A stretch of DNA of 64,000 nucleotides. Source: Arthrobacter sp. ISL-72 (GTDB lineage Bacteria; Actinomycetota; Actinomycetes; Actinomycetales; Micrococcaceae). Below are positions 8,872 through 24,996 of this stretch, one piece after another. Location of the stretch: positions 186,001-250,000 of the forward strand of contig NZ_JAGGPP010000008.1 of the NCBI RefSeq assembly GCF_018613755.1. Reading direction: 5' to 3'. Position numbers and translations under genes: made by a program. How positions within the stretch are numbered: the first letter of the stretch is position 1; every line of letters starts with the position of its first letter. Below the pieces are notes generated by a model, which saw only the letters and a program-made list of their open reading frames with translations, did not search any database and had not been told where the DNA came from.

Positions 8872-8915
8872 TTGCCCCGTATTTCCCCGTATTCCGGGCA
8901 TTGCCCTGTATTTCC
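8872..8915 (+). repeat. direct repeats upstream of the FMN monooxygenase gene
   Basis: TTGCCCCGTATTTCC at 8872-8886 recurs as TTGCCCTGTATTTCC at 8901-8915, with a partial copy (CCCCGTATTCCGG) between them. The copies lie 29 bases apart and about 100-140 bases upstream of the monooxygenase start. They could be tandem binding sites for a regulator. No family can be named. Confidence 0.45.
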
Positions 8916-9012
8916 GGCCGTTTCTCCAGTGGTCGGCAGCGCTGGCAGGCAGCGGGGAGCCTGTGGTTGATTTGCACCACCCGACGCCGCCCCGACAGAC
9001 AGGACCACCACC

Positions 9013-10365
9013 ATGGCCCCCGCCCAGCGCACACTGCACCTCAATGCCTTCCTCATGAGCACCGGCCACCACGAAGCCTCCTGGCGGCTGCCTGAAAGCA
9101 ACCCCTTTGCCAGCACGGACATTGGCCACTACCGCAACCTGGCCCGGATTGCCGAGCGCGGAACGTTCGATTCCATCTTCTTCGCCGACTCCCCCGTGGT
9201 TTTCGGCGACGTGGGGCGCCGGCCCGCCGGGAAGCTCGAACCCACGGTCCTGTTGACCGCTATCGCCGCAGCCACCGAGAAGATCGGCTTGATTGCCACG
9301 GCCTCCACCACCTACAACGATCCGTTCAACCTTGCCCGCCGCTTCGCTTCGGTCGATTTCGTCAGCGGCGGCCGTGCCGGCTGGAACGTCGTGACCACCG
9401 CAGGGCCCGACGCCGCACGGAACTTCGGCGTCGATGACCAGCCTGCGCACGCCACCCGGTACGAACGGGCGGCTGAGTTCCTGGACGTTGCCGGCAAGCT
9501 GTGGGACAGCTGGGACGACGACGCCGTTGTTGCCGACAAGGAGGCCGGCGTGTGGGCGGACGCGGACAAAGTCCGGCCCATCGACCACGCGGGAAAGCAT
9601 TTCCGCGTGCGGGGTCCGCTGAACGTGCCGCGGTCGCCGCAGGGCTATCCGCTGATCGTCCAGGCCGGATCCTCCAAAGACGGCAAGGGCCTCGCGGTGC
9701 AGTACGCCGAGGCTGTGTTCACCGCACAGCAGACGCTCGAGGACGCCCAGGCTTTCTACACCGACCTGAAGGCCCGCACCGCGGCGGCCGGACGCAACCC
9801 CGAGGGCATCAAGATCCTGCCCGGCATTGTTCCGGTGCTGGCCGGCACGGAAGCCGAGGCCAAGAAGCTGGAACGCGAACTGGATGAGCTCATCCGGCCC
9901 GAATATGCGCGGCTCGAACTGGCGAAGACCCTGGGAGTCAGCCCGGAGGACCTTCCGCTGGACCGGCAGCTGCCCGCAGAGCTCCCGGACGAGGACTCCG
10001 TCCAGGGTGCGAAGAGCCGGTACACCCTGATTGTGGAACTTGCCCGCCGCGAAGAGCTCACGGTGCGGCAGCTGATCGGACGCCTTGGCGGGGGCCGCGG
10101 GCACCGCACCTTTTCCGGCACACCCGAGCAGGTGGCTGATGCCATCCAGCACTGGTTCGAAAACGGCGCAGCCGACGGCTTCAACATCATGCCGGCCGTG
10201 CTCCCCTCAGGGCTCGAGGCCTTCGTGGACCACGTGGTGCCAGTCCTGCCGCAGCGCGGCCTGTTCCGGAGGGAGTACACGGCCAGCACCCTGCGCGGGC
10301 ACTACGGGCTGGAACGCCCGGTCAACCGCTACACCGCCGCCAGGCTGGCCGCCGCCGGGGCGTAA
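9013..10365 (+). CDS. FMN-dependent monooxygenase, NtaA/SnaA/DszA (SoxA) family
   Basis: This is a 450-residue member of the bacterial luciferase-like group that uses FMNH2 supplied by a separate reductase to oxidise substrates such as nitrilotriacetate, EDTA or organosulfur compounds. The hallmark opening LHLNAFLMSTGHHEASWRLP, the FADSPVV strand, SGGRAGWNVVTTAG and the TERYERAAEF-like segment RYERAAEFLDVAGKLWDSW identify it. The ATG follows a weak AGGA. No reductase or transporter adjoins it, so its partner and substrate are unknown. Its stop is only four bases from the convergent phosphatase gene. Confidence 0.9.
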   Translation: MAPAQRTLHLNAFLMSTGHHEASWRLPESNPFASTDIGHYRNLARIAERGTFDSIFFADSPVVFGDVGRRPAGKLEPTVLLTAIAAATEKIGLIATASTTYNDPFNLARRFASVDFVSGGRAGWNVVTTAGPDAARNFGVDDQPAHATRYERAAEFLDVAGKLWDSWDDDAVVADKEAGVWADADKVRPIDHAGKHFRVRGPLNVPRSPQGYPLIVQAGSSKDGKGLAVQYAEAVFTAQQTLEDAQAFYTDLKARTAAAGRNPEGIKILPGIVPVLAGTEAEAKKLERELDELIRPEYARLELAKTLGVSPEDLPLDRQLPAELPDEDSVQGAKSRYTLIVELARREELTVRQLIGRLGGGRGHRTFSGTPEQVADAIQHWFENGAADGFNIMPAVLPSGLEAFVDHVVPVLPQRGLFRREYTASTLRGHYGLERPVNRYTAARLAAAGA

Positions 10366-10369
10366 ATCC

Positions 10370-18114
<7,745 letters not shown>

Positions 18115-18118
<4 letters not shown>

Positions 18119-18819
18119 CCTTCGTCGACTCCCCTCATTTTGTCGATCAGGTACAGGTCATCCGCTGTCACCAGGTGTGAGGTCACGGCGTGTTCAACCA
18201 GACGGGCGCGCCGGTTGGTGGCCAGCTTTCCGCCGCCGCCGCGCAGCCCCGCCACGCCGACGCGGTCAAGTTTGTCGCACACGTTGTCCAGCTTTCTGTT
18301 GAACCGGGTCAGCGCCCAGCCGAGGGTCTTGGCGGCGGCAGCCGACGACGGGATGGCGCTGAAACCCGTGCCGTCGCGTCGCAGCATCGGCTCGGCCAGG
18401 GCAACAATGAGCGCCTTCTGGGAATCGGTGAATACGACGGGTCCGATGGTGGTGTCCCCGCCGCTTTCGTCGTCCAGGGCCTCCTGCCGGAAGGACGGCG
18501 TCTTGAGATGGACGGCAAACTCGTAAGTGGTGGGGCCGGCCGTGAAGATCACGTTGGTGTGGCTGAAGACGAGGGGTATCCGGGCTCCCGGTGAAAGCCA
18601 GGCCTGCATTCCGCCGGTGCCGTCCGCAACCGTGGCGGAGAGCATGCTGCCCACATTGCTGAGCCACCAGATGCCGTCGTACCGGGCGATCTGAAGGAAG
18701 CGCCGGTGCAGGTAAGGGTTGTCGTCGACTTCCAGGTCGCCTTCGCGTCCGATGCTGAAGACGTCCTCATCCGACGGCTCATACCACTCGCCACAGAAAT
18801 CTACTGCTAAATCCCCCAT
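18115..18819 (-). CDS. FHA-like protein with C-terminal winged-helix-like domain
   Basis: This 234-residue cytoplasmic protein was not recognised as a named family. The N-terminal 110 residues look like an FHA fold (FSIGREGDLEVDDNPYLHRR), but the Ser that normally contacts phosphothreonine three residues before the His is Pro, so binding may be altered. The C-terminal half (SQKALIVALAEPMLRRDG, then AAAAKTLGWALTRFNRKLD) resembles a winged-helix module, as seen in FHA-linked proteins next to EssC-like ATPases. GAGGAGGC precedes the ATG. It overlaps the EssC-like gene by four bases and follows the kinase gene by 28 bases. An adaptor between kinase and ATPase is plausible. Confidence 0.7.
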
Positions 18820-18847
18820 ATTCTGTGCCTCCTCAGGGCAATTCTCA

Positions 18848-20575
18848 TCAGGATTTCTCGTTGAAGCAGCCGACGGAATCGTCGAGGTTCAGCGGCGACG
18901 ACAAACCGTCGCTGCGGACGATCATCACCTGGACGCAGTAGACGTCGCCTGGCTGGAAGATCGGTTCCGCCTCCGGCTTGTCCGTGGCTTGGAACGTGCC
19001 GTTATCGAAGACGCGCCATTTGTAAGTGTCACCGGGTTTGGGCTGCGGGTTGGTCCACGTGAACCGGAACTTTCCGTCCGGTCCCTTGGTTCCCACGATG
19101 TCGCTGACGTCGGGCACTGTGCCGGCATCCAGGGCGTCGGCCGGTGCCTTGGAAACCTGCTCGCTCGGCTTCACGACCGGCTCCGGCCGGGACGCACCCA
19201 GTACCAGCCCCAGGATCACGGCGACGATCAGGACGGCACCGCCGGCCACGGCCAGCCAAAGATTGCGTTTGCTGTGGTCAACAGGAGCCGCGGCCGTTTC
19301 CTCCTGTACTGCCTGAGGCCTGTTGACCGTGGCGGCGATGTCCGCGTCCGGGGCCCCGCGCTGCGGCTCCGCCGCAACGCTCCCCCGCAGCATGGTGCCC
19401 TGCGACCAGTCATCGTACTGCCGGTCAGGGAACTGCCGTTCAGGCGCAGGGGCGACCGGCCCGGGAACCGGCCCCGACGGCGGCGCGGCGGGCATCGCCG
19501 TCGTAAATCCGGTCGGCGCAGGTCCGGACTGGGTAGAACCCGAGTGGGTAAACCCGGACTGGATAAAACCGGCTGGTGCCGAGGGTCGTGTCCTGGCCGG
19601 GAAGGTCGGGCCGTGCCCGGTCTGATCGGGATCCACGGAGGCGATGCTCCGGACCCGGGTCTCCTCGAAGCCGTCGTCCGGGTGGCTGTCTTCGGTGTGG
19701 GTGTCCTCGAGGACTTCGAACGGGGTGACGGACAGATTCAGTTCAGCCTGGATCCGCTGCAGTGCCAGCGCGAAGGCATGGGCTGAGGAGTACCGTGAGG
19801 CGGCCGACTTGGCCATCGCCGTCGAGAGCGCCAGTTCCAGCGATTCGGGGACGTCGGCGCGCCCCAACCGGGGAACCGGCGAGCTGGTAATCCGGGCAAT
19901 CAGTTCGCGCTGGGAATTGTCCGACCCGGGCAGGACGAACGGCGACCGCCCGGCCAGGAGGGTGTACAACGTGGCGCCGAGGGCCCAGACATCCACCATC
20001 ACGCCATCCACCGGGCCATCCCGGAACTGCTCCGGCGGGGACCAGGGAATGGACATCCCGGCGTCCTCGTCGGTGTCGCTGCCAAGGGTTCCGGAGATGC
20101 CAAAGTCAGTCAGTGCCGGACGGTTGTAGTCAGTCACCAGGATGTTGGCCGGTTTGATGTCCCGGTGGGCAATGCCGGCGCGGTGGGCGGTCTCGACGGC
20201 GGACGCCACCTGGATCCCTACGGCCAGCACTTCGTCCACGCTGAAACGCTGCCGGCGGTAGCGGACGTCCAGGCTGGGCCGCGAACAGTACTCCATGGCC
20301 AGGTAGGAATGGCCGTCCTCGGTCACTTCGGCTTCAAAGATGGTGACGATGTAGGGGTGGGAAGACAGCTGTGCCATCAGGTTCGCTTCGGATTCGAAGC
20401 GGCGCCGGGCCCCTTCGGTCTTCAGGTCGGAGAGGAGCACTTTGACGGCCACCTTGCGCCGCGGCCTGTCCTGTTCGTACAGATAGACGTCGGAGAACCC
20501 GCCCGATCCGAGCAGGCTGACATAGGTGAACCCGGGTATAACCGGCGGCGGTGCTACAGGCCGCTTGGAACTCAT
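18848..20575 (-). CDS. PASTA-less membrane Ser/Thr protein kinase with FN3-like exterior
   Basis: This 575-residue Hanks-type kinase has the glycine loop LGSGGFSDVY, the ATP-binding Lys45, HRDIKPANIL with catalytic Asp139, DFG at 157-159 and SPPEQF in place of APE. A Pro/Ser-rich cytoplasmic linker (about 290-430) leads to a single TM segment (438-460) and an exterior domain of 115 residues. That exterior has an FN3-like pattern (KFRFTWTNPQPKPGDTYKWR) and two Cys that could pair. PASTA repeats are absent, so muropeptide sensing of the PknB kind is unlikely. It overlaps the FHA gene by four bases and probably phosphorylates FHA ligands of this cluster. Confidence 0.92.
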   Translation of the reverse strand: MSSKRPVAPPPVIPGFTYVSLLGSGGFSDVYLYEQDRPRRKVAVKVLLSDLKTEGARRRFESEANLMAQLSSHPYIVTIFEAEVTEDGHSYLAMEYCSRPSLDVRYRRQRFSVDEVLAVGIQVASAVETAHRAGIAHRDIKPANILVTDYNRPALTDFGISGTLGSDTDEDAGMSIPWSPPEQFRDGPVDGVMVDVWALGATLYTLLAGRSPFVLPGSDNSQRELIARITSSPVPRLGRADVPESLELALSTAMAKSAASRYSSAHAFALALQRIQAELNLSVTPFEVLEDTHTEDSHPDDGFEETRVRSIASVDPDQTGHGPTFPARTRPSAPAGFIQSGFTHSGSTQSGPAPTGFTTAMPAAPPSGPVPGPVAPAPERQFPDRQYDDWSQGTMLRGSVAAEPQRGAPDADIAATVNRPQAVQEETAAAPVDHSKRNLWLAVAGGAVLIVAVILGLVLGASRPEPVVKPSEQVSKAPADALDAGTVPDVSDIVGTKGPDGKFRFTWTNPQPKPGDTYKWRVFDNGTFQATDKPEAEPIFQPGDVYCVQVMIVRSDGLSSPLNLDDSVGCFNEKS

Positions 20576-22347
20576 AGAATCTCCTCGAACCGCAACGACA
20601 CGTCGTCGCCGAGTTCAGCGATATCACCGTCAAGAAGGATGGCCATCTCGTTCTGGGCCAGGCGCCGGGGCGGCTGTCCCTCCCGGACCAGGACAGTCCC
20701 GTTGGTGGCCTTGAGGTCACAGAGCATCACGTGCCAGCCTTCAAGGCGGACCTCGACATGGGACCGGGAAATGTCGCCGCTGGGGCTGGCGACCTGGACC
20801 AGCCTGGGCATGCCGCCGCCCTGGACCCTGGACACCGACGGCTGGCGGCCTATCACCAGTGACTGGTCCAGGTCGATCAGCTCCCCGGTGGACACGCGGA
20901 CGCGTCCGAGCCGCGGCCGGCGCACCTGCACCGCATCGGACGCCAGCGACAGGCCGCAGCCGGCGCACTGCGAATGGGTCGGCGGGTTCGCATGGCCCTG
21001 TGGGCAGACGCGGGCCAGGACCATAGGTCCGGTGGCCGGGTCGCGGTCGCCGGCCGGGGTTTGCACCTGCCGCCCGGCGCTGAGCCCGGCGAGGTCGCTT
21101 TTCATGATCGTCTCGCCGTCGTGGTCACCTTCGAGCACCGGAGGCGCCGATGACTGACTGCGCTGCCCGGAAACATCACCCGGCGCAGGAGGAACCGGCG
21201 CGGGAGGACCCGGCGCAGGAGGAACGAAGGACGCCGGAACGAACGACGGCGGCCCGGACGGACGGGCGGGCTTGTCGCCGCCGGTGTTCCAGGGGACGGA
21301 ATCGATCAATCCGCCCTTGGAGGAGGGACCGGCCTGGGCCGGAACGAACGGCGTTGCCGGAACGCCGGAAGGTGCCGCTGCGGGCGGCTGATCCGGCTCG
21401 GCTGCGGCCGGTTGGTTGCCCTCTCCGGCGTCGTTAACCTCCGGCGCTTCCCGGGGCGCGGCCTGCTGTTCCTCTTCAGGCTCGTCCCGGACTGCGGCGT
21501 CCTCAATGCGTCGCATCACGGTCTTGTCCCACAGGTGGTCGTAACTACTTGTCAGCTCATTGGCGGGGACAAGCTCCTGCTCCGGCCCGGGAGCGTCCGG
21601 CGCGGGAACCGCATCCGGCTCCTCTGCAGCGTCATCCTCAGGAAATCCGGCGGTGCCGTCGGCTGTGTACTCGAGCTCGTCGTCGTGGACTTCCATGACG
21701 GTTTCAGCGGACACGCCAAATTCAGTCCGCACCTCACGGACAGGTTTGGTTGCAGGTTCGGTTGCCGGCTCTGGTGCTTGTTCGGTTACCGGAACAGCAT
21801 CGGGTTCCCGCACGGGTTCCTGCACGGGTTCCTGCCCGGCAGCTTCCCGGAGTACCGCCGGCATCGGTTCCAGGACACCGGTTGCGCGTCCGACGGTAAG
21901 GCTCTGCAGCAGCACCACGCCCTCCCCCAGCGGCAACCCGGCCCCGGGCGGGAGTTCGGCTGTACCTGGGCCGCCGGGCGCGCCGGCGGGAACCGAAACC
22001 GTGTACCACTCCGGTTCGCTGAGCCTGCGTTCGGTCCACGTGGTGACGTCGCTGCCGTTCAGCTCCACGGGGCCTGCGGCAAGGTGGGCCGTCAGCTCAA
22101 TGTCACCGCGCAGGAACACCCGCAGGGATTCCCTGAAGTCAACGATGCCGAACCACGGTATCTGCGCCAGCGAGCCGGAGGAGGCGCTGGTGACAGCGTG
22201 CAGGACTTCATGGACCTCCGGTTCGCCGCCGAGCAACTCCCACAGGGACCGCACCAGCGAGGGCGGCGTGGCAGGCGTCAGCAGCACGACGGTTCCTGAC
22301 CGGACGACGCCGAACCAGGTTCCCGGCGTGTAGCTACTTGCGGCCAT
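20572..22347 (-). CDS. zinc-ribbon FHA domain protein
   Basis: This 591-residue soluble protein has an unrecognised N-terminal domain of about 130 residues (GTWFGVVRSGTVVLLTPATP), a long acidic and Pro/Ala-rich linker (about 190-450), a zinc ribbon (CPQGHANPPTHSQCAGCG) and a C-terminal FHA domain with the phosphothreonine-binding GRQ and RSHV residues. The ATG at 22345-22347 follows GAGGACC and overlaps the phosphatase gene by 14 bases. An upstream start at 22416 would extend far into that gene. The stop overlaps the kinase start, so phosphatase, FHA reader and kinase are translationally coupled. It is probably a phosphoprotein adaptor or kinase substrate. Confidence 0.85.
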   Translation of the reverse strand: MAASSYTPGTWFGVVRSGTVVLLTPATPPSLVRSLWELLGGEPEVHEVLHAVTSASSGSLAQIPWFGIVDFRESLRVFLRGDIELTAHLAAGPVELNGSDVTTWTERRLSEPEWYTVSVPAGAPGGPGTAELPPGAGLPLGEGVVLLQSLTVGRATGVLEPMPAVLREAAGQEPVQEPVREPDAVPVTEQAPEPATEPATKPVREVRTEFGVSAETVMEVHDDELEYTADGTAGFPEDDAAEEPDAVPAPDAPGPEQELVPANELTSSYDHLWDKTVMRRIEDAAVRDEPEEEQQAAPREAPEVNDAGEGNQPAAAEPDQPPAAAPSGVPATPFVPAQAGPSSKGGLIDSVPWNTGGDKPARPSGPPSFVPASFVPPAPGPPAPVPPAPGDVSGQRSQSSAPPVLEGDHDGETIMKSDLAGLSAGRQVQTPAGDRDPATGPMVLARVCPQGHANPPTHSQCAGCGLSLASDAVQVRRPRLGRVRVSTGELIDLDQSLVIGRQPSVSRVQGGGMPRLVQVASPSGDISRSHVEVRLEGWHVMLCDLKATNGTVLVREGQPPRRLAQNEMAILLDGDIAELGDDVSLRFEEIL

Positions 22348-23347
22348 CGTGCCGGTCCTCGTCGTCGCTGGCAGCATCGGCGGTTCCGGCGGACTTCTCC
22401 GCGGAGACTGGCGCATCAGCAGGCTGCACCAGCCCCGGAGCCTCTGGAAGTTCCTCGGTGTCCACCTCGCTGCTGTCCACCACGTCGGTGCTGTCCACTA
22501 CTTGGCTCCGGGGCAGGGTGTCCTCGTCTTCGACCTCCACGGCGGGACGGGGAGCGGTGTCCGTGCCGACGTCGTTAATGACATTCTTCGCATCCACGAC
22601 GATCACCGTGACGTTGTCGCGTCCGCCGCTGCGCAATGCCGCCTGGATCAGGGCGTCGACGGCGTCCTGCGGGTGGCCGACGGTGCTGAGGATGCGGAAC
22701 ATGTGCTCATCCGTCAGCTCGGCGTTCAGCCCGTCGGAACACACCATGATCCGGTCGCCCTCCTCAATGGGTAGCAGCCAGTAGTCCGCCTCGGTCTCGT
22801 CGCCGGTGCCCAGTGCGCGGGTCACCACGTGCCTGCGGGGATGGACCGCTGCCTCATCCTTGGTGATCTCGCCGGCGTCAACCAGTTCCTGGACTTCCGA
22901 ATGGTCCACGCTGACCTGGGTGAATTCACCTTGGCTGAGCCGGTACGTCCTGGAGTCGCCGATGTTCATGACCAGCCAGTACGGAACACCCATCTGCTCC
23001 ACCACCACCACTCCGGAAAGGGTGGTTCCGGCCCGGGATGCAGTGGCGGTGCGGATCCGTTCATCGGCGCTGACCAGGTACTGCTGTACGACGGCGGCCG
23101 TCGCCGTCCGCTCGCCGGTGGCCAGCTGCGGCATGCCGGCAAGCGTCCGGACGCAGATTCCGCTGGCGATCTCGCCCGCTTCGTGGCCGCCCATGCCGTC
23201 CGCGACGGCGAAGACGGGGTCGGAGGCGATGAAGGAATCCTCGTTGAGTTCCCGGCGCAGGCCCCGGTCCGTTCCGTATCCGCAGCTCAGTTGGAGTCCG
23301 GGCTCCCGGCCGGTGTGGGAAGTGGAAGCTGGCGACTGGGAGTTCAT
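22334..23347 (-). CDS. PP2C-family Ser/Thr protein phosphatase
   Basis: This 337-residue metal-dependent phosphatase opposes the kinase of the cluster. PP2C motifs are present in order: RRELNEDSF, VADGMGGHEAGEIAS, NIGDSRTYRL, VCSDGLNAELTD and GRDNVTVIVVD, containing the metal-binding Asp residues. The catalytic domain ends near residue 240. A 95-residue acidic, disordered tail follows, with no TM segment, so the enzyme is cytoplasmic. It overlaps the RDD-FHA gene by four bases upstream and the FHA gene by 14 bases downstream. The name prpC is used for the bifidobacterial counterpart. Confidence 0.94.
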   Translation of the reverse strand: MNSQSPASTSHTGREPGLQLSCGYGTDRGLRRELNEDSFIASDPVFAVADGMGGHEAGEIASGICVRTLAGMPQLATGERTATAAVVQQYLVSADERIRTATASRAGTTLSGVVVVEQMGVPYWLVMNIGDSRTYRLSQGEFTQVSVDHSEVQELVDAGEITKDEAAVHPRRHVVTRALGTGDETEADYWLLPIEEGDRIMVCSDGLNAELTDEHMFRILSTVGHPQDAVDALIQAALRSGGRDNVTVIVVDAKNVINDVGTDTAPRPAVEVEDEDTLPRSQVVDSTDVVDSSEVDTEELPEAPGLVQPADAPVSAEKSAGTADAASDDEDRHDGRK

Positions 23348-24996
23348 GCCTGTCCTAGGTGGAAGGTTCGGTCACCGTAATGCACGGTGGACCCTGGGCG
23401 TACATAGGCTGGTTCCCCGGCCTGCAGGTCAGTCCGGATGCCGTCCGGAGTGGTGACGGCACTGCCGTTCGTTGAGTTGCGGTCGGTAACCCAGACACCG
23501 CCGTTGTCTTCGAGCAGGTGCAGGTGGGTCTTGGAGATGGACCGGCCGGGGTCGGCGACAGCCAGGAGCTGTGCGACGTTCTCGCCCGGAAGACTGCTCG
23601 GGTTCCGGCCGATGAGGACCGACCGGTCAAGCTGGAAATCACGGCCGTCGTCGAGCCTGATCCGGAGCACGGCCACCGGGGCGGGGACGGTCTCACCGCG
23701 CATCTGGGTCCGGTCGTAGTCGTCGTCGGGGTGGAGGGCCGGGGAGGCCGGGGCCGGGTCAGGAAGAGGCCGGGTCTGGACCGGACCGGGCTCGGGCCGG
23801 GGCTGAGGCGCGGCAGGCGCCGGCACAGCAGGGGCCGCCGCCGGTGCCGGGGTCGCAGACCATGGCTGGGGAACTGCCGGGGGCTGCCACTGGTTCGGGT
23901 AGAGCTGCGGCTGCGGAATGGCGACAGGCTGGTTGACGCCGGGCTGCGATGCCAATGATTGCTGGGGTGCCGTCGATTGCTGCGGTGCCGTGGATGGTGC
24001 GGGCACCGCCTGGCCCTGCCTGCCGGCTGCCCCCGCAATCGGTGAGGAAACTTGCTGCACAGGAGGTAGGTCCAGCGGCGCAAAGCTGTACGGGCCCCGG
24101 ATTCCACCGGTGGTCACGGGGTTGCGGCCGGCATTGATATCGAACATCAGGGTCTTGGCCGCGGCGTCGTGCCAGCCCTTGAGTTTGCCGTTCCTGTCCC
24201 AGGAGTTGGACACAACCACCACGAACGACCACGCGATACCGAGCAGGACCAGGGGCCCGAGGATCCACAGGGCGAGTGCGAACCATTTGAAAACTACCAG
24301 AATGACCGCCGCCACCACGGCCAGGAGGATGCCGGCCCCGGTGATGAGACCGCGCAGGAAAAGTGCACCGGTGCCGGGCGCGTAGCCGTCCTGATCCGTG
24401 CTGCGGATACCCATGAGCCTGTTGCCAAGGGTGTTTCCGGAGCGGGCCTCGATTCCGAGCAGCACCAGCATGTACACCACGGTGATGCCGAGGGCGATGC
24501 TGCCCAGCAGCACAAGCGTCCCCGTGTCGTAGATGATGAAGCCGCCGCTCTGGGTCCGGGTGATGCTAAGGAAGCCGATGGTGAACATCACCACGAGCAC
24601 CGCGGCCGGTCCCACCCAGTCGAGCACGGCGGCGCCGAGGCGCCGTCCGGCCGCCGCGGGAACCAGGTCCAGCTTGCCACCCATTCCGGTACCTCCCCCT
24701 TGTACTTGCGCGCCTTGCACCGGCACCCCCTGCACCGGGGTGCCAGGTACCGTCCCCTGCACGGGGGCCCCGTGTCCGGGGACACCCGGCACGGCGGCCT
24801 GCGCTACGGGGATCCTACCGGGAATCGGGCCGCCGTATTGTCCGGCCCGCTCCATCGACTCCCGTTGCGAGTGGTCGATGTTCCGGACATTGTGGGCCGC
24901 CCTGTTGCTTAGCGGCGCACCGCAGGCCGGGCAAAACGTTGCTCCTGGACGGATCAGCTGCTGGCAGCGCTGGCAGCGCTCGGCGTCGTGCGTCAT
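23344..24996 (-). CDS. zinc-ribbon, RDD membrane and FHA fusion protein
   Basis: This 550-residue fusion carries an N-terminal zinc ribbon (CQRCQQLIRPGATFCPACG), a linker with near-repeats of the type VPGTPVQGVPVQG, an RDD-type membrane domain with four to five hydrophobic segments (about 115-275), a Pro/Gln/Ala-rich linker and a C-terminal FHA domain (about 440-550, VLIGRNPSS, then SISKTHLHL). All key FHA residues are present, so the C-terminus should bind phosphothreonine at the membrane. Four-base overlaps tie it to the transglutaminase-like gene before it and the phosphatase gene after it. The role of the RDD domain here is unknown. A scaffold for kinase targets is an inference. Confidence 0.87.
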   Translation of the reverse strand: MTHDAERCQRCQQLIRPGATFCPACGAPLSNRAAHNVRNIDHSQRESMERAGQYGGPIPGRIPVAQAAVPGVPGHGAPVQGTVPGTPVQGVPVQGAQVQGGGTGMGGKLDLVPAAAGRRLGAAVLDWVGPAAVLVVMFTIGFLSITRTQSGGFIIYDTGTLVLLGSIALGITVVYMLVLLGIEARSGNTLGNRLMGIRSTDQDGYAPGTGALFLRGLITGAGILLAVVAAVILVVFKWFALALWILGPLVLLGIAWSFVVVVSNSWDRNGKLKGWHDAAAKTLMFDINAGRNPVTTGGIRGPYSFAPLDLPPVQQVSSPIAGAAGRQGQAVPAPSTAPQQSTAPQQSLASQPGVNQPVAIPQPQLYPNQWQPPAVPQPWSATPAPAAAPAVPAPAAPQPRPEPGPVQTRPLPDPAPASPALHPDDDYDRTQMRGETVPAPVAVLRIRLDDGRDFQLDRSVLIGRNPSSLPGENVAQLLAVADPGRSISKTHLHLLEDNGGVWVTDRNSTNGSAVTTPDGIRTDLQAGEPAYVRPGSTVHYGDRTFHLGQA

